Position numbers and translations under genes: made by a program
The notes under the pieces: generated by a model
Database searches by the model: none
What the model saw: the letters and a program-made list of their open reading frames with translations, nothing else
What the model was told of the DNA's origin: nothing
NCBI GenBank assembly: GCA_016165875.1
Contig: JABBOT010000017.1
Coordinates: forward strand, 1,938,186-2,002,185
DNA from: Acanthopleura granulata
Taxonomy: Eukaryota > Mollusca > Polyplacophora > Chitonida > Chitonidae
Length of the DNA: 64,000 nt
Reading direction: 5' to 3'
Part shown: piece after piece, positions 12,201-24,200 of the stretch
Position numbering within the stretch: position 1 is the stretch's first letter
Layout of the letters: every line of letters begins with the position of its first letter

Positions 12201-15200
12201 TTTCACAAGGAAAATATTTATGATATTCAGCCTTCACTGTGCAACATTCCAATATTTGACAGTATCATGATTGTGAGAATTTAAAGAAGTTACAAGCAAT
12301 GTTTTTAGCTGCAGCCTTCAAAGACCTGCATGGTATGTGACATACTAATGATATCTAGATGACATGTCTTTTTGCGTGATGTAAGAATGCAGTGGTTGAC
12401 TGAACTTGTATTATGATGTCATCCCAGTGAGCTCAGACTGAAGTGTCATAAAAACAAAGTGTTTCTTTTTCCATATCACAGTGTCTGGATGTATAATAAA
12501 ATGTAATACAAAAAGGATATCTGTTTAACGAAAATATCACTTTTATCAGTAAAAAAAGTGCTGGGATTTCACTTATATATAAATACTAAAATATGTAAAT
12601 TACGTGGCCCTGGGGGTAGTGTGCTTGGGTGGCTTAATTACACAGAAGACCGCACCTATGTGGTCAGGATTTCCCTCACCTCTGCCAAGTTTCCTCCCAC
12701 CATAATGCTGGTCGCTGTCATTTTAGTGAAATATTCTTGTGTACGGTGTAAGACACCAATGAAATAAATAAATATGTAAACTGTATTTCAGTAAGTCTGG
12801 AAAGAGCTTCAACTGCTTACCTCCACCACTGAATGTAGGAATTTTAGCGCTTTGGATGAGGGAACATTACTGTGCATTTCCAGGTTGGCTTCCTCTCCAG
12901 CTGTATGTGAGAAAGCCTGCCAGCGACCTATTGATGGTCGTGGGTTTCTCCCAGGCTCTGCCCGGTTTCCTCCCACCAAAATGTTGTCGTAGTATTATTG
13001 AAATATTCTTGAGCACAAAGTTAATCACTAATCAAATGAATTAAATACTCTGCATTTCTGCCTGCACTCAAGAATGGTTTAAGAAATATCTGGATCTGGA
13101 CCCTGATTGAAATCATGACAAAAATTGAAAGGAGTTCTCTTTTGCATGCCTATATTTGAAGAGGTGTGTGATTATCACTTTCCTGGCAGAAAGCAACGAG
13201 TGTGATTTTTTTCACACCGAAATTCACGCTACTCAGGCTCTTGACTTCGGCTTTTAGCACATGTAGATGTTGTATTAGGAAACCAAGCATAGATATATTA
13301 GCATGCCTTGCAAGTAAACCGGTGTGTTTTGAAGCCTGCAAATAGGTACCTGACATTTTTAAAAACACCCTTGTGGTGAAACTGATATGACCCACGAAAT
13401 CTTTGTAATGTAATATCCTAAAATATCGTCCGTGGCAAAGTTGCCCTGTTCCACCCATTCTGAGCGTTATAAGAGATGTTGCAGATTTGATTTGAGGTTT
13501 GTTTGGAATGGTGAATGTTATCCCATCAGGGAAATGTATGTTTTTGAACCTAAAATAAGTTTTATCACATTAATTTGCCTCTGGAAATGCAAATTTTGGG
13601 ATGAAGTTTAGGTCATGTAGGGTATGTATATATAGCATGGACAACGTGGTCATACGACTTCATCCAAAGGAGTGTATTCGAAAATGTCAGGAATGTATTT
13701 GGAGGCTTGAGATTTATTTATGTTTCGTTTGTGTTGTAGCTGTGGGATGTTGAGAAGAAGAAGCTCATTCGCTCCATGGGAGGACACACATGCAGAGTTG
13801 GCAGTCTGTCTTGGAACTCTCACATTCTCTCCAGGTACATTGTCTCACTGTCCATGTTGTCTGTGCTAGAGCGTTTAGCATGTACCAGTCGACACGTCAA
13901 ACAAGATGAACTTCAAAGAAAAGACCTTGTAAAAATGAAATTATGGTGAGCAAAATGACCATTAAAAACTGCATCTGAAAATACCTTCACTGATTTTTTT
14001 TTCCTTATGATATTTAAGTTCTGCTTTGGGCTTCCAGGCTGGTCAGCTCCTAAATAATGAAGGTGGGAATGCTGAAATTGTAGTGCTCATGTTTGCAAGT
14101 GCTTGTATTTTGGCGGGAGACATGAGATAAGTAGCTGAGTTGCAAGACGGCAGAACTTTGGCACAACTCCCAAGAAATTAAATGGAAGGTTGTATGACTC
14201 CACTGGTACAGCAACATCTAATTATCAGAGCGACAGTGGAGTTCATGTAGGACTAATGTTATGACTGGATTTTGCAGTGTTAATAGAATTGAGGTTTGTG
14301 CAAAAATGGAACTCTGTCACTGCTCACATGAACTTCATGAAGTTACAAACCAAAAGTTCACTGTACAAGTACCGTGAAGGGAAGAGGTGTGGTCTGAAGA
14401 ACAGGTGACCATTCTACAAAGCTTGCGGCCAGAATTTACATGTCAGCCAGTAAAATACCTATTTCTTATATAGTGACAGTTGTATTGCTCAATGTATTGG
14501 AAATATAATGAATTGGACGTCTGTAGGTAAAATTACCGAGGAGGAATGCGAAAACCAGTGCAGTCACTGTGAAATATTTTAGCCGCATTTGAAGACAATA
14601 GCTTGCCCAAAATTATGCCAACAAGGTGTTCAGCTTGTGCTGTCGTGATAAACTTACTGGATACAAAATTTTTAAAGTTCAAATTTTTTAATCCGCTGAT
14701 TTCAGCACATGCATCAGTATATGCTTGACTTTGTGAGGTCTTAAATAAACATTGCGTTTCCAGTAAAATTCGAAGGTAATTGAAGCAACAGAAAATGGCT
14801 GAATATCCAATGTCATCATTCATTTAGCAGTCTAGTGACCTTGTAGTATTTATTTATACTCTAATATGTCATTATTTATTAAATGATTTTGTGACCTTGT
14901 AGTATTTACCTGAATAATCCTATCCATAGTTTTGAGTGTGTTGAGTGGTTTTGTCATGTTGTAAAATACCTGTACGCTGACCGCTGTTCAGTGAAACCTG
15001 AGTGTGATGAGTGGTTTTGTCATGTTGTAAAATACCTGTACGCTGACCGTTGTTCAGTGAAGCCTGAGTGTGTTGAGTGGTTTTGTCATGTTGTAAAATA
15101 CCTGTACACTGACCATTGTTCAGTGAAGCCTGAGTGTGTTGAGTGGTTTTGTCATGTTGTAAAATACCTGTACGCTGACCGTTGTTCAGTGAAGCTGAGT

Positions 15201-18200
15201 GTGTTGAGTGGTTTTGTCATGTTGTAAAATACCTGTACGCTGACCGTTGTTCAGTGAAGCCTGAGTGTGTTGAGTGGTTTTGTCATGTTGTAAAATACCT
15301 GTACGCTGACCGTTGTTCAGTGAAGCCTGAGTGTGTTGAGTGGTTTTGTCATGTTGTAAAATACCTGTACGCTGACCGTTGTTCAGTGAAGCCTGATTGT
15401 GTTGAGTGGTTTTGTCATGTTGTAAAATACCTGTACACTGACCGTTGTTCAGTGAAGCATGATTGTGTTGAGTGGTTTTGTCATGTTGTAAAATACCTGT
15501 ACGCTGATCATTGTTCAGTGAAGCCTGAGTGTGTTGAGTGGTTTTGTCAACACACTTCTCCCACCTCACTGGTACCCAGTTGTGATCAATTAGCAATGAC
15601 AATAACTAGTTGCAAGGAATCATGGGATACGGTCTGTGAGATTTTACATCATATATGGTAGTGTGCAAGATATTTATTAGCTCTGATCAGAGACCAGAAG
15701 AGGTTATATTGGCAAGTTGTCTTGACGTCTGTCCGTCCATCCATCTGTCTCTCTGTCCATTAACTTTTCCTTCAAAATGTTACTCATACAGTTTTTGTCG
15801 GATTTCAGTGAAACTTGACTTAAGTGTAGACTACATTGATATACATAATGTGTTATGTCGTTTTTCCATTTCAGTGATTGGTTGTGTGTCTGTGTGTCTG
15901 TCTGTTTATCCAGTCTACGTTAACATACATTTATCTTTCAAAATGCTACTCCTCCTACAGTTTTTGACTCATTTCAGCGAAGCTTGGTTTAAGTGTAGGC
16001 TGCATGAAGATAATAAATTGTAGTATCAATTTTCCATTCCGATGATCGGTTGTCCGTCTGTCTGTTCATCAAGCATATATAAACATTTCTTTCAAAATTC
16101 TACCAGTTACTGTTACAGTTTTTGTCCACGTGCAACAAAACTTGGTAAAAAAAAAAAAAACAAAAAGTGAAGCAAGGTACATATTTCGTAGTATTGATTT
16201 TCAAATTTGATTATCCATTGTGCATTATACATGCATAAGTTTTAATCAACTGTGATGATTTTTCTCAACCAGTAGAGCTACTGTCTCATCAGAGACTCTG
16301 GTTTTTTCATTGACTTTGGAGCTAAAAGTATGGTATATGATCAAAAATTTTTCCACAAAAATTCGTTTTTAGAGGTGAATAAATGTCATTATACTCTTGG
16401 TCCCAGTAAGATAACGTCCTACCTTCCCATTAAACCTCAAAACATATCCTTACGTTCTCAAAGTCTGGCAAAATGCGCAGCTTTGTCGAGGTCAAAATTT
16501 TAGGTCATTTACCATAAGTTTGCAAGAAACCGAATTCGGTTCTGTGATACTCATGCCCAGGAGAACAATGATGACGTCATTCGAAACCTGCAGTTCCTTT
16601 CCATCATATCTGAGTAACCGTGAATGAAAAAAATATACCTATGAGGAGTTCGAATGTCATACTCAGACGGTGCGCATCTTTGTGACATGGCCCTGTACTT
16701 TACTGTTAACCACAGAGACACTGCTCGGTTAACTGAGATCAAGTATACTTTTTCGCTTGAAGTCCATAGCTTTTTCTTCCTGTAATATATAATAATAATG
16801 TCTTTATTTTCTGAGGGTAATACAACTCAGTCAGTATATTACTAATCTTCCCTGAGGCCCTCCACAAACACACATTTATAAACATTGACACAATACACGT
16901 ATACTAGTTGAAGTAAAATGAAAAGTGAATAAATTACAAAAGATATCATAATATTTAAACAAATGTATTTTAAAATGGCCCATAAAACTCAGGGACTTTG
17001 TACAAGGCAACCTTTTCAATCATTAATGTCATTATTGAAGGCTAACGAATGTATACAGTTGTTGTAAAAATGAAGGCATTGATGATTTGTTTGTGTCACT
17101 GCAGGTATAAGCTTCATAAAACTATGAGAATTATTTCTCTAGACCCTACAGTTCTCCCAGAAAATTTGGAAATATTGTTTTCAGGGCTGGTAGAAAAGGT
17201 TGAAGAAGTGAGGTGTAATTGTATAATAATGCAGCTATCTTTCAGATACAGGTATATGGGTTAACATTTTGTCACACAAGTGTTGGAAATTCTATATTGA
17301 GGAGGCACATTGGATAGTAGTAGGGAGAAACATTCCAGTTCAAACTTCCAGAACAGGACTGTTTAAACATTTCAGAGTGAGGAAAAGGGTGAATTAGTTG
17401 TATTGTTTTACTTGATATTAGTTGTCTTTCTTCTTGTTCTTTCATATGAAACTTAATTTTCATATATCCAGGGGAATAGTCATAGATTTGTAGATAGTTA
17501 GGTCCTTATGATACTGAACGATTTTATGTATACTTTTCCATGTTAGTGCTGAAAACATTTTAAAGGTAGTCATACTTTTACTACTGTCTAATATCAAGCA
17601 TGCTGCAATCATCTGAAGTTTACACTCTTTCCTGTCTCCAGACATAACAGATTCCACTCAACACTATTGAACACCTGTGGTATATTTTTAATTCTTCTGT
17701 CAATACCATTAATAAGTTACAATCCCAGAATGCACCTCCTCTGCACAAGGGACACTCCTCTGACAACGTTTGTAGGTAAATGGCGGATACAGCGTAATGA
17801 CGTGTTGCTGGCATTAATGTTTTGGTCACAATTCACCATGTCGAGAGTACTCAGGGCTGTCTGCTTGTGGCTGAGCCTGAAGGAGATGTGCATCAAGGCA
17901 AGTGTGTGGAGTTTGTTACTATTAGAGGCAGGAAGAAAATGTTAAACACTTTGAGCGAAAAATTATGCTTGATCAGAGTTAACCAAGCAGTGTCTCTGTG
18001 GCTAATAGTAAAGTAGAGTGTCAAGCCACAAAGCCGTGCAGGATGCTCATGTCCGTGTCATTTGATAGAGGTTCAAAATGCATAGGAATCAATGAATGAT
18101 TATGACCTAGTGCCAGAAAAAAAAATTCTTAGCAAAACGTGTACACAAATTAACTGACTTTGCTCTGCTTTGTTCAGTGGATGTCGCTCCGGAGCAATTC

Positions 18201-21200
18201 ACCACCATGATGTTCGGGTGGCTGACCACCAGGTGGCCAAGCTGGACAGCCACACCCAGGAGGTGTGCGGCCTGAAGTGGTCGCCTGACGGACGGTTGCT
18301 GGCCAGTGGGGGCAACGACAACCTGGTCAGCATTTGGGATGCTCGTCTGGGATCGAACGTGGCAGCTCGGATGACATTCACAGAGCATAATGCTGCTGTT
18401 AAGGTGAGGCTTGCGTTGCTAGCGACGCTGCTGTGTTATGTGTTCTTAAATTTTTTTCGAAAATCAAGCCTACAGATAGGTGACTTTTGAAATATCCCTG
18501 TGAACGAAGTGGTATGACTGTGTTGCCCATGTTATATGTTACGGGTCAAAGGTCTCTTGGATCATACCACTTTCACCAAAAGGGTGTTTTAAAAAATGTC
18601 ATGCGCCGATTTGCAGACTTCAAAATGCATTGATTTTTACAATTATACATATATATGATTTTTCAATCTTTTCACATATGAAAGGACAACTTCAATGCAC
18701 ATTTTTAATTTTATTTTGGAGACAAAACTACATTAGGATGATTGGCCGCTTTCAGCTCTCCACAAAAAATATAATGTTATCAGCCAACACAGGATAATGT
18801 TTTCAGAATTTACTTGAACAGACACTTTGCAAACTTGTAAGAACAAATTCGTATATGAAAGAGCACCTTTGAATGCAGTTTATGCACCATTTAAATATAG
18901 TTTTGAAAACAAAACTACATTGACCTGGCCAGTTTCAGAAAAAAAAAGTTTTATCAGGGTACACACAATAATGCTCTAAGAATATGTTTGAATTAACACC
19001 TTTGCAAACCTGTGAAAGACACACTATTTTTTATTTATAAAGTGGCAGTAAGATTTAATATGTACTAGTACATTGCACGTGTGTAGCAATGAGATCAAAC
19101 CACCGTTATAGTACCTACTAGGTCATGTACAAGTACACTACACGTGTAGGAAACCAGATCAAACCACCGTTATAGTACCTACTAGGTCATGTACAAGTAC
19201 ACTGCACATGTGTAGGAAACCAGATCAAACCACCATTATAGTACCTTCTAGGTCATGTACAAGTACACTGCACGTGTAGGAAACCAGATCAAACCACCGT
19301 TATAGTACCTACTAGGTCATGTACATGTACACTGCACGTGTGTAGGAACGAGACCAGACCACCATTATAGTACCTTCTAGGTCATGTGCAAGTACACTGC
19401 ACGTGTGTAGGAATGAGATCAAACCAACGTTATAGTACCTACTAGGTCATGTGCAAATACACTGCACGTGTGTAGGAACGAGATCAAACTACCATTATGG
19501 TACCTACTAGGTCATGTAAAAGTACACTGCACATGTGTAGGAACCAGATCAAACCACCGTTATAGTACCTACTAGGTCATGTACAAGTACACTGCACATG
19601 TGTTGGAACCAGATCAAACCACCGTTATAGTACCTACTTGGTCATGTGCAAATACACTGCACATGTGTAGGAACCAGATCAAACCACCGTTATAGCACCT
19701 ACTAGGTCATGTACAAGTACACTGCACGTGTGTAGGAACCAGATCAAACCACCGTTATAGTACCTACTAGGTCATGTACAAGTACACTGCACATGTGTAG
19801 GAAACCAGATCAAACCACCGTTGTAGTACCTACTAGGTCATGTACAAGTACACTGCACATGTGTAGGAAACCAGATCAAACCACCGTTGTAGTACCTACT
19901 AGGTCATGTACAAGTACATTGCACGTGTGTAGGAAACAAGTATATAAATACACATAAGCACATGTTTGTATGTAAGATAAACTTGGGCCCCTTGTGCTTC
20001 GGGTAGCGCGCAAGAGCAGTGCAGTGACCCAGGTGCCTCCCACCAGTGCAGTCGTTGTGAGTTCAAATCCAGCTCATGCTGGCTTCCTCTCTGGCTGTAT
20101 GGGAAGGTCAACCAGCAGCCTGCAAATGGTCGTGGTTTTCCCCCGGGCTAAGCGAGGTTCCTCCGACCATAATGCTGGTCGTCGTCGTATAAGTGAAATA
20201 TTCTTGATTACGGCGTAAAACACAAATGAAATATATTATTAAATGAAACAAAAACGATGCCATGTTTTATGGTTACACGCTACCATTGGAATGGCCTTTT
20301 TCTTTTGACATGGAGCGATGAGCTTCAAGATCGGTCAGCTCCCACATGTACAGACAAAGCTGGTGATGTTCTCACCTAGGGATATTTGGTCTTTCATCCT
20401 CCAACAACGACATGACTGGTCAAGCAGTTCAGGGTGCCAGAAATGATTTTTGTCCAGAAAGTGCATTTTTGAAGGCAAATTAAGGACATAAAATATTATC
20501 TTTGATGCTGAAATTTACACTTTTCCAGTAAGGCCAATCTGAAAATATTATGCAGCACAACTCTCAGAATCCTGAAAAAAGAGCAAAGTAATCATGAACG
20601 AAATTTTAGATCATTTAGGGTATTGGCCGATGAAAAATGAGGGCACTTGTTCGAATCAACATGTCATGTACCAATAAGGTATTCCTCTACCTTCCAAACT
20701 GAGATCACAACACTTTTCCAAGGTCAGTAGAATTCACAAAATTAAGTCATAAACAAAATCTTAGTCACTGTGTGTACATATACCCTAAATGACCTAAAAT
20801 TTCACCCCAAAACATGTATTTTTAAAAGCAAATTAATGTCATACTATATTATTTTTGATGTTGAAACTTATATTTTTCAAGAAACATCAAAGTATTGTTC
20901 CAAAATCAATAGTACTCTCAAAATCAGCAGAAATGAGCCACCTTTCCAGGGATGAAATTGTAGCTCATTCAGGGTATATGTTTATTTTGTTGAAAGGTGT
21001 CATGCCATTTACCCTGATTCCACCCTCCAGACAGGACACAATATGTGCATGTACATCTGCAATCTCCTCTTCCTCTTTTCTGATAGGCTCTAGCCTGGTG
21101 TCCATGGCAACCACAGGTACTGGCCACTGGTGGGGGCACTGCTGACCGCCACATTCGCTTCTGGAATGTCCGCTCTGGTGCTGCACTTAATTCTGTGGAC

Positions 21201-24200
21201 ACCAGCTCTCAGGTAGTGTGCCTAGATCTGAACAAGATTAAAGAGACTATACCAGAGAATTATCGCAAAATTTTTGGTTCAGTCAATTCAACTTGAACCT
21301 TTCATATATTTCCTCCAATAGCTGACTTATGCACTTTCATAAAATGTCATCCTTGGTATCTTGCAATTTTTTTGCAATTGAAAATTTTCCAAATTACATG
21401 TATAATGGCTGAAAAGGGGAGAATAGATATCCAAATGTAGAAGGATTAGGGTACTGCGGTCTGACAAGAAAACTTCATCTGATTGTTGAAGTGTTAAATT
21501 AATGGGCATACTTGAGGTAACAGGTATTTCACAGATCTGTTGTGAGCATGTACATATAGAGTTATAGACCCCTTCGGGGGCCTCCGTGGCTCCCACCAAT
21601 GCGGTCGCTGTGAGTTCCAGACCAGCTCATGCTGGCTTCCTCTCCGGCTGTACGTGCGAAGGTTTGCCAGCAACCTGCGGATGGTCGTGGGTTTCCCTTG
21701 GGCTCTGCCCGGTTTCCTCCCACTATAATGCTTGCTGCGGTCGTATAGGTGAAATACTCTTGAGTACGGTGTAAAACACCAATCAAATAAATAAATAAAT
21801 AAATAGACCCCTTCAGAGGGAATATGCTTAAAAGAAAAGAACACATTTATACAACCTACACCTTAAATGAAAGAGCTATACAAACTGTGTGGAATACTAT
21901 TTTTTTTTTACATTTTTAATGGTTTAAAGCATTGTCATGTTTTACAAAATCCACCTATTCAGGGCACATAGAAAGTCCCGCCATGTTTTAGGCTTCTCCA
22001 AATGAAAATCCTCCTTTCCTCCTCTTGAATATTCATTGTGATGTCACTGTGCTTAAGGTTTTACTCCTACCATTTAATTAACGTGCCTTTCCAATCTCTC
22101 TGCTGAATATGTTCAAACATCGTGATAATCGTGGATTTTAAGTTCTGTTAAAGCCAGCTCTAAAAAGGAAGAGGTAGAGATGTACTAGAGGGCCACATCA
22201 TGCGTACATGTGTGGCTGTAGGCTTCCAACACATGTCTGAATTGCGATGTCCTGAAGGCAGAGAGCACAACCTGTCCTTTCACTGATTGCCCCTGTCAAA
22301 ACCAGAAATCCCGGTTCTCACTCACTTGAGCTTGATGTGTGGTCGGTCAAACTACTGCTCTCAGCCTCACTCCTCTGCAATTCAAACTGGTAGCCTTGTT
22401 AGCTGGAGTTACATTCAATATCATCAGAACTAGAGCTGGGGTCCCAACTGAAACACTCCATTATGTTATCTACATGATTTTTTTACCTTCAAAGACAGAA
22501 GAGCTACTTTGCAAAGCTAAACAGGATGACGTAAGGAATCTGTTATATGGCAGACTAAAAAGGCTTCTCAGTCTTGGATGTTTAACTATTAAATACTCAA
22601 ATAGCAAGCACTTCAGCCAGCAAATTGAGATTTTTTATTTAACCATGAGTAAAGCTCTTCCTTTTAAGGTATAGGTTGTATAAATTTGTGCACAGATTTA
22701 AATGTACGTCTATGACAGCATGACAACAGAATGGGATTATCACTTGATGGTGCAGTAGGGTAAATCTGCCCATTTTGGCATGGTGTGGTATACAGAAAAT
22801 ATAAAAGTAAGTAAACAGGATTAGATTCATCATCATAATTATGATGTTGAATTGGTTTTGGGTCCAAACACTGCAAAAATGATTATATTCTGCTGGCAGT
22901 TTTAACAAAACAGAAATAATGTCATATTAAGAGATAATCAAGTTGCCCTACCATGCCCAGATGTAATGACATCATTTTTGCAGTGGGATGTCACCCTCTT
23001 GTCATAATGGCATAACGCAACCAGCATTTTGGTTAACGTGTTCAGACTTATGGTAAGAGCCTACATTGTATTTAATATTTTACCTGTTTTCTCTCCTAAG
23101 ATCTAAATACAAGGCGCATATCGGTGAAAACACCCCTTTGGTGGAAGTGGTATGACCCAAGAGACCTTTTCCAGTAGTATATAACTAGGACAACATGGTC
23201 ATACCACTTTGTCCTAAGGAGTGTCATTAACCTATTGGCAGCTTGAAATTTTTTATTTTCTTAGGTATATGTAAATATTCTAAGTCTTCAACTTTTCGTC
23301 TCGCAGGTATGTGCCCTCCTTTGGTCCGAAGAGCATCGAGAGCTCATCAGCGGCCATGGATTCTCCAAGAATCAGCTGATTTTGTGGAAATATCCCAGTA
23401 TGAAGAAAGTCACAGAGCTAACTGGTAAGGAAGTTGTTTTATTATGACCGCAGCTGCAGTGTCTCCATATATGGATGAGTTATATGGCCACTACGGGGTG
23501 TTGCAATTCCGCAGAACAAAAATTTTCATGGTGTTTTCAGTGACCAAATGAGTGACAGGTTCGCTTCCGGTTGTCATGCTCTGCAGATATACAACCCCAT
23601 AATTGCTTTTATTTAAAAATTATGCAATCCTTCATTTCAACAACCATTAAATCTTACACTCTTTTTATTCATGTAATTCTGGATACATCTCACTGTCTTG
23701 ATTTTAAAGAGAAGGGTGCTCAAATCGACATTCCATTTAGCCTGACCAGTAGTCATTATTCCCGTGAAATAAACGCACGGACTTTACAGCAGTATTAAGT
23801 CTGAATCAACACCTTACACTCAAGATAATATATGATCAGCATCAGAATAATACCATGATGCCCGAGTCAAAAGAAGTTTATTTCAAGATCAAATTGTTTT
23901 TTTTCCGTGTTTGGAAAATATAAAAAGTCTGTCAAGGTTTTTGTGCGCACTTTCTCTGGTGTTTGACAGTCATCAGTTCCACGTAATTGTAACTTATTGT
24001 AAGACCATAATCACTTTATTTCTGTGATGACCAGCTGAGGCCATTGTAAAAAATTCCTTGTTGCGGTAAACACAAACCTACAACAAAAGATAGGGTCGGC
24101 TGGTGTGGAAATATTTTTTTTTTATTCTTGCTAATGAAACAGATAATGATTTTAAAGAAAGTAACATGGAGAGAATACTGAAAGAAAAGAAATTCTATGA

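Noticed and set aside
15182..15661. 159-codon frame with [17 protein letters not shown] repeats and its minus-strand mirror
   Set aside because: Pure translation of a 66-bp intronic minisatellite.
4865..19935. CRISPR array
   Set aside because: Regular repeats occur, but the DNA is clearly animal, the repeats are head-to-tail without unique spacers, and there are no cas genes.
22339..22674. 111-codon + strand frame in a CDC20 intron
   Set aside because: No recognisable family or supporting splice sites.
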